From positions 45,098-109,097 of the forward strand of contig NZ_FNCN01000022.1 in NCBI RefSeq assembly GCF_900100605.1: a stretch of DNA of 64,000 nt, in the 5' to 3' direction. Origin of the DNA: Sinosporangium album. Lineage in GTDB: Bacteria > Actinomycetota > Actinomycetes > Streptosporangiales > Streptosporangiaceae. This document shows, piece by piece, positions 26,853 through 34,467 of this stretch (position 1 is the stretch's first letter; every line of letters starts with the position of its first letter). Position numbers and translations under genes: made by a program. Under the pieces are notes generated by a model that saw nothing but the letters and a program-made list of their open reading frames with translations, had not been told where the DNA came from and did no database searches.

Positions 26853-27856
26853 GACTGAAGGTCGACGGGGTGTCGAAGGAGTTCGGTGGCACGCGGGTGC
26901 TCGCCGGGGCGTCCCTCAGCGTCGCCGACGGCGAACTGGCCGCGGTGCTCGGCCCCTCCGGGTGCGGCAAGACGACCTTGCTGCGCATCGTGGCGGGGTT
27001 CGAGAGCGCCGACGCCGGCACCGTGGCCATCGGCGGTGTGGATGTGACCGGGCTGCCGCCGGAGCGGCGCAGGATCGGCATCGTGCCGCAGGAGGCGGCG
27101 CTGTTCCCGCACCTCACGGTGGCGCGCAACGTCGCGTTCGGCCTGCCGCGCGGCGGGCGGCGCGACGAACGGGTGGCTGAGTGCCTGAACCTGGTGGGGC
27201 TGTCGGGATACGGGGAGCGCATGCCGCATGAGCTGTCCGGTGGGCAGCAGCAGCGGGTCGCGCTGGCCCGCGCGCTGGCTCCGAGGCCGGGTGTGGTGCT
27301 GCTCGACGAGCCGTTCAACGCGCTGGACCGTTCCCTGCGGGTGAGCGTCCGCGAAGACGTGCGGGACGCGTTGAAGAAGGCCGACGCCACCGCCGTCCTG
27401 GTCACCCACGACCAGGAGGAGGCCATGTCGATGGCCGACACGGTCGCGGTCATGCGGGAGGGGCTCATCGTGCAGAAGGGCGACCCGGCGTCGGTCTACG
27501 CGGCGCCGCACGACCTCGGCGTCGCCACCTTCGTGGGGGAGGCGGTGGTGCTCGACGCGTCCGCCGAGCGCGGTGTGGCGTCGTGCGCGCTCGGCAGCCT
27601 GCCGCTGCGGTCCGGGGGAGGCGGCGGCCGGGGGCGTGTCGCCGTACGTCCCGAGCAGTTCGTGGTCACCCCGCCGGAGGCGGGAGTGGCGGGGCTGGTG
27701 GAGCGGGTCGAGTTCTTCGGGCACGACGCGGCGCTGACGGTGGCGCTCGACAACGGCGTGGTGATCAGGGCTCGCACCCGGGGTGACGTGCCGCACCGGC
27801 CGGGAGACCGGGTGGGGGTCGGTGTCGAGGGGCCGGTGCTGTTTTTCGAGCTATAA
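26849..27856 (+). CDS. Ferric-iron ABC transporter ATP-binding protein (FbpC type)
   Basis: A 335-residue ABC ATPase. TTG 26849 overlaps the permease stop (TTGA) and has GGGAGG just upstream. Walker A is 'GPSGCGKTT' (Lys41), the signature is 'LSGGQQQRVALARALA' (about 129-144), Walker B is 'VVLLDEPFNAL' and the switch is 'LVTHDQEEAMSMAD'. A C-terminal TOBE-like domain ('GRVAVRPEQFVV...') is expected for this group. It powers iron import together with the two preceding genes. Confidence 0.93.
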   Translation: MRLKVDGVSKEFGGTRVLAGASLSVADGELAAVLGPSGCGKTTLLRIVAGFESADAGTVAIGGVDVTGLPPERRRIGIVPQEAALFPHLTVARNVAFGLPRGGRRDERVAECLNLVGLSGYGERMPHELSGGQQQRVALARALAPRPGVVLLDEPFNALDRSLRVSVREDVRDALKKADATAVLVTHDQEEAMSMADTVAVMREGLIVQKGDPASVYAAPHDLGVATFVGEAVVLDASAERGVASCALGSLPLRSGGGGGRGRVAVRPEQFVVTPPEAGVAGLVERVEFFGHDAALTVALDNGVVIRARTRGDVPHRPGDRVGVGVEGPVLFFEL

Positions 27857-28053
27857 ACGGCGCTATTTGCGTTTTGGGTGTTTTGGGACTTATGGCCTGA
27901 GTGCGGGACGGTGCCGGGCGGCGTCGGACGCATGCGCCAGGGGGCGTCGCCGCGTGCGGATTTCGGTAGGGACGTGCTATGACATGTGGTGGTTTTAGGT
28001 AGGTGAACCGGAGCCGGGAGAATTAAGGGGATTAGCCACTATCGTGGCTTTCC

Positions 28054-28431
28054 ATGGTCCGGTCCGTTCTCCGTCTGCTGGTGCCGCGTTGGCTGAGACG
28101 CCCCATGGTCGCCCGCTTCGATGCGCGCTATGTCTCCAAGGTCGACCACCGCAACGACATCAAGGACTCCCTCTGGGAGATCCAGGTGGTCCGGCGCGAG
28201 GTCGCCGAACTCCGCCGTGAGGTCGAACAGCTGCGGACAAAGCTCGCCGAGGCCGTGCCGAGCCCCGAGCTCGTGTCACGTGTCATCGAGGTGGAGCGGC
28301 TCACCAAGGAGACGGCGTCGTCCCTGGACCGGGTCCTGCAGAACGAGGTGCTGCTGTGGCAGGCCGTGGACGCGGTCGCCGGAGACGCGTTCCCCCTCCC
28401 GGACAGCGGAGGGGCCACCCGATGCGCGTGA
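28054..28431 (+). CDS. Hypothetical coiled-coil protein
   Basis: A 125-residue protein of no recognised family. A basic N-terminus ('LLVPRWLRRPMVARFDARY') precedes a long heptad-rich segment of about residues 45-100 ('VRREVAELRREVEQLRTKLA' and onward) that should form a coiled coil. The ATG has no clear Shine-Dalgarno; instead a 6-bp hairpin (AGCCAC/GTGGCT, 28034-28049) lies 4 bases upstream. It overlaps the following PP-loop gene by 10 bp, so it is part of that operon and perhaps an accessory subunit. Confidence 0.75.
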   Translation: MVRSVLRLLVPRWLRRPMVARFDARYVSKVDHRNDIKDSLWEIQVVRREVAELRREVEQLRTKLAEAVPSPELVSRVIEVERLTKETASSLDRVLQNEVLLWQAVDAVAGDAFPLPDSGGATRCA

Positions 28432-29726
28432 GATGGACGCGGGACGGCGCCACCTGGAGGCTCGCGTTCCGCCTCGACCGCGAGGACGCCATCGTCGGCA
28501 CCGTCACCGACGGGCAGCCCGTGGCGCTCGCCACCAACACGTGCGAGGTACGGCTGCCGCGTGAGATCCCCGAGCCCCACCCCGACCTGCTCGCCACCGC
28601 CGCCTGGACGGTCATCGCGCCCTGGACGCGGCGGCGGCTGCGGTTCGACCGGCCGATCTCGCCCGAGCTGGCCATGGCCTTCGCCGGCGGTTGGGGCGTG
28701 GAGGCGGGCCCGACGGCCGGCACGCCCCGGCGCGGTGGGCGGCTCGCCATCTCCTACAGCGGCGGGGCCGACTCCGTGGCGGTGGCCGAACTGCTGGAGG
28801 AGGCGCCGTTCATCCACTTCCAACGGGTCTCGCACCCCCGCATCCCCAACCGCTGGACCCACTACCGCGCCGACGTGCTGGCCGACCTGGCGGCCGAGAC
28901 CGGACGCGACCTCACCGTCGTGCGGTCGGACCTGGAGTTCACCCTCGCCGAGCCGCGGCCCGGCTATCCCGAACACCACGCCGTCGCCGCAGGAGCCCTG
29001 CTCCTCGCCGACGAGATGGACCTCGGCGGACTCGCCTTCGGCTACGAGCTGGGCTCACGCTGGCTCGGCGGCGACCGCTACATCCTGCGCTACACCCCCG
29101 ACAACCCCATGTGGGCCCCGCACGGCGCATGGGGGCGGCTGTTCGAGGCGGCCGGCCTCTCCATCGTCCTGCCCATGGGCGGCGTGAGCGAGGCGGTGAC
29201 CATGCGGATCGCGCTCGACTCCAAGCTCGCCGACCAGGTCCGCTGGTGCCTGCGGGGCAGCCGCGGCGCCCCCTGCGGCACCTGCGGGAAATGCCTCTAC
29301 AAGGAGCTGATCCAGGCGGCGGTCGAACGCCGCCCCCTCGACACCACGGTCACCGCCAAGCGTCCCGTCGCCAGGAAGTGGCAGGAGCCCCCTCCGTACG
29401 GCGGCCAGGAGATGATCGAGTACGGCTGCGCCTGGGTGCCCGGCATCCAGAAGGGCCCCTTCGCCAAGGCCGCCGAACACCTGCGTGCCACGCCCAAGTC
29501 GGTCGGCTGGCTGGAGCGCTGCTACCGCCCCGCCGTCGCCGAGATCCCGGCGCGGTGGCGCAAGCGCATCGAGGACTACATGGCGCTGGAGGTCGGCTTC
29601 ATGAATGAGGACGAGGCGCGCAAGGTCGAGACGTGGGGCCAGACGTGCGGCACAGCGGCGGGCGCGGCGTCAGGCACGGCAGCGGGTACGGCAGCGGGTA
29701 CGGCGGGGGAAGCGGCCGATGGGTGA
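28422..29726 (+). CDS. PP-loop (adenine nucleotide alpha-hydrolase) protein, DUF6395-like
   Basis: A 434-residue protein with an N-terminal beta-rich region (about 1-95) and then a PP-loop ATPase motif 'SYSGGADSVAV' (S113-S118). This is the pyrophosphatase loop of enzymes that adenylate a substrate (QueC, MnmA, asparagine synthetase families). A zinc-type CxxCxxC (Cys285, 288, 291 in 'CGTCGKC') is reminiscent of QueC-like proteins. The substrate is unknown. GGAGGGG precedes ATG 28422. The C-terminus is a simple Ala/Gly/Thr tail encoded by imperfect repeats (29660-29705). It overlaps its neighbours by 10 and 8 bp. Confidence 0.75.
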   Translation: MRVRWTRDGATWRLAFRLDREDAIVGTVTDGQPVALATNTCEVRLPREIPEPHPDLLATAAWTVIAPWTRRRLRFDRPISPELAMAFAGGWGVEAGPTAGTPRRGGRLAISYSGGADSVAVAELLEEAPFIHFQRVSHPRIPNRWTHYRADVLADLAAETGRDLTVVRSDLEFTLAEPRPGYPEHHAVAAGALLLADEMDLGGLAFGYELGSRWLGGDRYILRYTPDNPMWAPHGAWGRLFEAAGLSIVLPMGGVSEAVTMRIALDSKLADQVRWCLRGSRGAPCGTCGKCLYKELIQAAVERRPLDTTVTAKRPVARKWQEPPPYGGQEMIEYGCAWVPGIQKGPFAKAAEHLRATPKSVGWLERCYRPAVAEIPARWRKRIEDYMALEVGFMNEDEARKVETWGQTCGTAAGAASGTAAGTAAGTAGEAADG

Positions 29727-31278
29727 ACGGCTGAGCCGGCGCTCGCTGCTGGTCGGTGTCGGGGCCGCGGGGGGCGCGGCGGCGATGTTCGCCGCCATGG
29801 GCGCCCTCGGGCTGGCGCCCGTCTCCCACGAGACCCGCGCCTTCACCCCTCCCCGGCCGGGCGACTTCAGCCTGCGCGGCAGGGGAGCGGCGAGGGTCGT
29901 CGTGATCGGGGCCGGGGTGGCCGGGCTGACTGCCGCCTACGAACTCGGCAAGGCGGGCTACGACTGCGTGGTCCTGGAGGCCGCCGACCGGATCGGCGGG
30001 CGCGTCCTGACGCTGCGCGGCGGCGACACGCTCCCCGAGCTGAACGGCGCCGCCCAGACGGCGAAGTTCGGGGACGGCGTCTACTTCAACGCCGGAGCGG
30101 CGCGGATCGCCACATGGATGGTCACCCTCGACTACTGCCGCGAACTCGGCGTGCCGATCGAGACGTTCGTCAACAGCAACGCCTCGGCCTACGTCTACAC
30201 GGGCGACATGCGGGCCCCCGCCCGCACCCGCACCGTCCGCGCGGACATGTACGGCTACATCGCCGAACTGCTCGCCAAGGCCACCGACGCGGGCGCCCTC
30301 GACCGCCGCCTGACCAAGGACGACAGGGAACGGCTCCTGGAGTTCCTGTCCGAGTTCGGCGACATCGGCGACACGTATGACTACCGGGGGTCGCCCCGCC
30401 GGGGTTTCGACAAACCGCCCGGGATCGAGCCGGGCGCCCCGCTGCCCGGTCCCGACCCGCTGTCCACGGTGCTCTCGGCGGGCGTCGGCCGTGCCGTCAC
30501 CATGGACTTCGGCTTCGAGCAGGCGGCGCCGATGTTCCAGCCGGTCGGTGGCATGGACGCCATCACCCGAGCGCTGGCCGAGGCCGTCGGCGAGCACCGG
30601 ATCAAGCTCGGAACCCGCGTGACCCGGATCACCGGCCGCGCCGACGGCGTCGAGGTGGGGTACGCCGGCGGCACGGTGACCGGCGACTACTGCGTTGCCA
30701 CGCTCCCACCGCATCTGATGGCCCGCATCCCGCACAACCTCGGCACGCCCGTCACCGACGCCCTGCGCGTCCCCCAGCCCATGTCGGCGGGCAAGCTCGC
30801 CCTGGAGTACGGCCGCCGCTGGTGGGAGCTGGACGACCACATCTACGGCGGCGCCACCGAGACCGACCTCGACATCACCCACATCTGGTATCCCTCGTAC
30901 GGCTACCACGGGCAGCGCGGCCTGGTCGTCGGCTACTACGCCGTCGCAGAGCACGCCGACGTCTACGCCGCCCTCACCCACGACGAGCGTCGGCGCAGGG
31001 CCCTCACCCAGGGCAAGAAGATCCACGGTGAGAAGTACCGCTCCGACCTCCTGTCGAGCGTGTCGCTCGAATGGCGCAGGCAGCCCCACATCGAGGGCGC
31101 GTGGATGGTGTGGCCGTCGCGCGGCGCGCCGTACGACCTGCTCCAGCGGCCGGCGGGCCGCGTCTATTTCGCCGGGGACTGGCTGACCCGCCTCATCGCC
31201 TGGCAGGCCGGGGCCATGGAGTCGGCGCGCAAGGTGGTCACCGAGCTTCACCAACGGGTTCTCGCCGAGCCGGCGTAG
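29719..31278 (+). CDS. Flavin amine oxidase family protein with Tat-type signal
   Basis: A 519-residue FAD enzyme. The N-terminus 'SRRSLLVGVGAAGG' is a twin-arginine signal, so the folded flavoprotein is probably exported. The Rossmann motif 'VIGAGVAGLTAAYELGKAG' (G64-G69) continues to 'VVLEAADRIGGR'. The C-terminal FAD-contacting part is 'GRVYFAGDWLTRLIAWQAGAMESA'. The family includes L-amino-acid and polyamine/monoamine oxidases; the substrate is not deducible. ATG 29719 overlaps the PP-loop gene by 8 bp, implying a shared pathway. Confidence 0.85.
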   Translation: MGERLSRRSLLVGVGAAGGAAAMFAAMGALGLAPVSHETRAFTPPRPGDFSLRGRGAARVVVIGAGVAGLTAAYELGKAGYDCVVLEAADRIGGRVLTLRGGDTLPELNGAAQTAKFGDGVYFNAGAARIATWMVTLDYCRELGVPIETFVNSNASAYVYTGDMRAPARTRTVRADMYGYIAELLAKATDAGALDRRLTKDDRERLLEFLSEFGDIGDTYDYRGSPRRGFDKPPGIEPGAPLPGPDPLSTVLSAGVGRAVTMDFGFEQAAPMFQPVGGMDAITRALAEAVGEHRIKLGTRVTRITGRADGVEVGYAGGTVTGDYCVATLPPHLMARIPHNLGTPVTDALRVPQPMSAGKLALEYGRRWWELDDHIYGGATETDLDITHIWYPSYGYHGQRGLVVGYYAVAEHADVYAALTHDERRRRALTQGKKIHGEKYRSDLLSSVSLEWRRQPHIEGAWMVWPSRGAPYDLLQRPAGRVYFAGDWLTRLIAWQAGAMESARKVVTELHQRVLAEPA

Positions 31279-31359
31279 CGCCGCGCGGACGTAGGATCGG
31301 ACATCCCCGCTGGGTGCGGGGTGCACAACGATGTGGATACCGGTGGAAGGTGAATTCCC

Positions 31360-31884
31360 TTGACCCTCGGCGCACTTGAGTGGGTCCCCGCGCTCGACCG
31401 CCCCGATCTGCTCGCCGCTCCCGTGGCGCAGGCCGTACACGAGCTGGGCATCGAGGCCGCGGTCGCCGAGATCGACCCTGCCCTGTCGGACACCGTCGAG
31501 TTCTGCGAACGTTACGGTGTGGCGCTTGAGGAATCGGCCAACTGCGTGGTGGTGACGGCCAAGCGCGGCGGCGAGCTGCGCTATGCCGCGTGCCTGGTCA
31601 TGGCGGACCGGCGGGCCGACATCAACGGCGTGGTGCGCAAGCGTCTCGACGCGAGGAAGACGTCGTTCGCGCCGATGGCCGACGCCGTCGAGCTGACCGG
31701 GATGGAATACGGCGGCATCACGCCGGTCGGCCTGCCCGAGGGGTGGCCGGTGCTGGTGGACACGGCGGTCGCCTCCCACCCTCGCGTGATCATCGGCAGC
31801 GGGGTGCGCAGGTCGAAGCTGGCGGTGTCGGGAGAGGCGCTCGCGGGGCTGAAGGCGGCGGAGGTGCTCGCTCTGTCCCTGTGA
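31360..31884 (+). CDS. YbaK/EbsC family protein (aminoacyl-tRNA deacylase type)
   Basis: A 174-residue protein of the YbaK/ProX editing fold: 'EESANCVVVTAKRGGELRYAACLVMADRRADIN' and 'MEYGGITPVGLPEGWPVLVD', ending 'VIIGSGVRRSKLAVSGEAL'. Relatives hydrolyse mischarged Ala/Cys-tRNA(Pro) in trans. The probable start is TTG 31360 with GGAAGG upstream. It lies 81 bp after the amine oxidase and may have its own promoter. Confidence 0.85.
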   Translation: MTLGALEWVPALDRPDLLAAPVAQAVHELGIEAAVAEIDPALSDTVEFCERYGVALEESANCVVVTAKRGGELRYAACLVMADRRADINGVVRKRLDARKTSFAPMADAVELTGMEYGGITPVGLPEGWPVLVDTAVASHPRVIIGSGVRRSKLAVSGEALAGLKAAEVLALSL

Positions 31885-31899
31885 ACGACCTTGTGAATT

Positions 31900-31922
31900 C
31901 CCAGGGTTGAAGTCGACCCGGG
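31900..31922 (+). terminator. Probable terminator after the YbaK-type gene
   Basis: CCC-A-GGGT (31900-31907) pairs with ACCC-G-GG (31916-31922), with one A/G mismatch and an 8-nt loop, followed by TTTGGG. It begins 16 bp after the stop. Confidence 0.4.
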
Positions 31923-31939
31923 TTTGGGAAACCGTTGGT

Positions 31940-31951
31940 GTTCGGCCGAAC
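31940..31951. promoter_or_regulatory. 12-bp palindrome GTTCGGCCGAAC upstream of kinase cluster
   Basis: A perfect palindrome about 215 bp before the first Ser/Thr kinase gene. It may be an operator for the kinase cluster. The remaining bases to 32164 show no gene. Confidence 0.3.
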
Positions 31952-32164
31952 GTTATGCGGGTGGGGAGTGGGAGACGCCCGTCCCCGCCCACCAAGCGCC
32001 GGCGGTGTGACGCGACGGGATGGTGAAGGTCGTGTCGGGTCGCCGGTCGGCTTCGCGGTCCGGGCTCGCGAACCGGGGTGAAAGGTGCTCCACATGGCCA
32101 AGTGGCTCGTCTCACGGGTGGTTGGAAAATTGGCGGTGTTCAAGCCGGTATGGTGCTGCATGCC

Positions 32165-34402
32165 ATGAATCAGGACGACCAGCTCGGGCCTTACAAGCTG
32201 CTCAGACGACTCGGCGAAGGCGGCATGGGCGTCGTCCATCTCGCCACCGACCCGCAGGGCCGCGAGGTGGCCGTCAAGGTGCTGCGCCCCGAGGTCGCGG
32301 GCGACGACCTCGCGCGCCGAAGGCTCGCCCGCGAGGTCGAGACCCTCAGGCGCGTGCGCAGCGAGCACATCGCCGAGGTGATCGACGCCGATGTCACCGG
32401 CCAACGGCCGTACATCGTCACCCGCTATGTCCCCGGGAAGTCCCTCGACGACGTCGTGAAGCAGGACGGCCCCCTCGACCTGCCGGGTCTGGTCAAGGTC
32501 GCCCACGGGGTGGCCGCCGCGCTGGCCGCCGTGCACTCCGTGGGAGTGATCCACCGCGACCTCAAACCGGGCAACGTACTGATCCTCTCCGGGTCGCCCG
32601 TCCTCATCGACTTCGGCATCGCCCAGGGCGTGGACGCCACCCGGCTCACCCAGACCGGCATGTTCATCGGCACCCCCGGCTACCTCGCGCCGGAGATCAT
32701 CGAAGGCCAGGAGGCGGGGCCCGAGGTCGACGTGCACGCGTGGGCGGGCACGCTTCTTTACGCGGCCAGCGGCCAGCCGCCGTTCGGCAGGGGCACGCTG
32801 GAGATGATCTTCTACAACATCACGGCGGGCAAGGCCAACGTGGACGCGGCCCCGCCGGTCCTCCGGCCCCTGCTACGCGCCGCGCTCCAGCGAGACCCTA
32901 AAAAACGCCCCCGGGCGGATGATCTCACCGAATACACCGCGCGCCTGCTTCCCCGTCCGACGCCGCCCCGACCGGGCGGCGTCCGCGTGCCCGACGAGAT
33001 CACGACGGTGCCCGAGTTCCAGGCCGTCCGCCGGCCCGACGCCGACGGCGCCGACATTCCGACCCCCCGGGTCATCGGCCCGGGCGCCGGCCCCGGCCAG
33101 GAGGCCCACGCCGTTCCGCCGGCGGCAGTACGGCACGACGCGCAGCCCGGCATGCCGGCCACGGGAGATCGCCACTACGTCTCCCTCCTCGGCGACCCGG
33201 GCGCGATCCGGAGCACCGGCCCGTCCGCGGGACCGGCGGCAGGGCGGGTGACCGGCCCGGCGACAGGTCCGGTGACCGGCCCCGCCGCCGGACCGGGGGC
33301 AGGACCGGGCGCAGGACCGGGCGCGGACACCGACGCGCCGGAGGACGGCGACCCGTGGCCGACCCGCAGGGTCACCACGGACGAGCTGCGCCAGGTGTCC
33401 TCCGGCACCTGGGACCCCGCCAAGCACTCCATGTCGGGGACCCCCGGGCCCGGCCGTCCCGCTGAGGGGCGCGCGCCGGGGGGCCCGGGCGCCCCGCCGG
33501 CCGGCTCTCACGCGTCGGCCCGCCGTGTCCCGCCCCCGCAGGAAGGCGATGTGCCCACGCTGCGGGTGCGGCCGGAGGAGCTGCCCGCCGAATACCACCG
33601 CTCCACCGGCGCGGCGCCCGGTCCGCGCGATGACCTCCCGGCTCCCTACCCCGCCCAGGCGGCACCCCGGCAGGACCGGCGCGACGAGGCCGCCCACGCT
33701 CCGCCGTACCCGCCGCAGCGGCCCGCGGAGCAGCCGCCGCGCACGCGCTTCACCCCGCCCTCGGCCGACGGCCGTCCGGCGTGGCCCGGCGCGCCCCAGC
33801 GGTCGTCCAAGGCGTACGGCGTGGCGGCCGCGATGCTGGCCGCCATCATGGTGGGCGTGGCCGTCGTGGCGCCCGTCGTGGTCGCCGCGCTCGCGATCCC
33901 CGTCGCCGTGCTGCTGCGCGCGGCCGACATCGCCCAGCCCCGTCTGAACGCGCGCAGACCGGCTGCCGAGGCTGCGGCCGACGTCGTCAGGGTGCTGGCC
34001 GAGCCGGGCGCGCTGCTGAGGTCGGTGGGCATCACGCTGGCGCTCGTGCCGTACGCGCTCGTGCTCGGTCTGCCGGTGACGCTGCTGCTCACCGTGCTGG
34101 TCGACTCGATGCCGCTGACGACCGCGCTGAGCTGGGGTGCGGCGGTCGCGCTCTGGGCGCTGTGCGCCGGGCCCGGCGTTGAGGGACCAAGCAGACAAAT
34201 CAAGAGAACGCTCGCATCCCTGCTTCCCGCGCGTACGGTGGCTGTGACGGCGGCGTGTGCCCTCGCGGTCGTGGCCGGGCTGGTCCTGGCCGTGGTCGCG
34301 GGCGTCTTGGGGGACGGCGTCGCGTCGATCGGCTGGACGCCGTTCGACGTCGGCTCCGTGATCGACAGTTTGAGAGACCTGAGAGGGAAGGCGGCGGGAT
34401 GA
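32165..34402 (+). CDS. Ser/Thr protein kinase with Pro/Gly-rich linker and C-terminal membrane helices (kinase 1)
   Basis: A 745-residue protein. Residues about 8-265 are a Hanks-type kinase: glycine loop 'LGEGGMGVV', Lys38 ('VAVKVL'), catalytic loop 'HRDLKPGN' (Asp132), 'DFG' (Asp149) and 'GTPGYLAPE'. A ~290-residue Pro/Gly/Ala linker with repeated 'AGPGAG' and 'TGPATGPVTGP' follows. The C-terminal ~200 residues hold several membrane helices ('AAAMLAAIMVGVAVVAPVVVAAL', cut short here). There are no PASTA repeats, so this is not PknB. ATG 32165 starts just before the domain; ATG 32150 is an alternative. It is the first of three tandem kinases. Confidence 0.9.
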   Translation: MNQDDQLGPYKLLRRLGEGGMGVVHLATDPQGREVAVKVLRPEVAGDDLARRRLAREVETLRRVRSEHIAEVIDADVTGQRPYIVTRYVPGKSLDDVVKQDGPLDLPGLVKVAHGVAAALAAVHSVGVIHRDLKPGNVLILSGSPVLIDFGIAQGVDATRLTQTGMFIGTPGYLAPEIIEGQEAGPEVDVHAWAGTLLYAASGQPPFGRGTLEMIFYNITAGKANVDAAPPVLRPLLRAALQRDPKKRPRADDLTEYTARLLPRPTPPRPGGVRVPDEITTVPEFQAVRRPDADGADIPTPRVIGPGAGPGQEAHAVPPAAVRHDAQPGMPATGDRHYVSLLGDPGAIRSTGPSAGPAAGRVTGPATGPVTGPAAGPGAGPGAGPGADTDAPEDGDPWPTRRVTTDELRQVSSGTWDPAKHSMSGTPGPGRPAEGRAPGGPGAPPAGSHASARRVPPPQEGDVPTLRVRPEELPAEYHRSTGAAPGPRDDLPAPYPAQAAPRQDRRDEAAHAPPYPPQRPAEQPPRTRFTPPSADGRPAWPGAPQRSSKAYGVAAAMLAAIMVGVAVVAPVVVAALAIPVAVLLRAADIAQPRLNARRPAAEAAADVVRVLAEPGALLRSVGITLALVPYALVLGLPVTLLLTVLVDSMPLTTALSWGAAVALWALCAGPGVEGPSRQIKRTLASLLPARTVAVTAACALAVVAGLVLAVVAGVLGDGVASIGWTPFDVGSVIDSLRDLRGKAAG

Positions 34403-34467
34403 ACGAGCAAGGGGGATGTCGGCCGGGTCGCGACCTGGGCGGCTCATGCGGCGGGGTGAGCGGATGA
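34399..34467 (+). CDS. 22-codon ORF bridging kinase 1 and kinase 2
   Basis: ATG 34399 overlaps the TGA of kinase 1 (ATGA), and the TGA at 34465-34467 overlaps the ATG of kinase 2 (ATGA). AGGGAAGG (34384-34391) is a good ribosome-binding site 7 bases upstream. The peptide (MNEQGGCRPGRDLGGSCGGV..) has two Cys and no known motif. The exact double overlap suggests that it passes ribosomes from one kinase gene to the next; whether the peptide itself has a role is unknown. Confidence 0.4.
   Translation: MNEQGGCRPGRDLGGSCGGVSG

Noticed and set aside
32165..34402. PknB-type kinase with PASTA sensor
   Set aside because: No PASTA repeats; the C-terminus is multi-helix membrane protein after a Pro/Gly linker.
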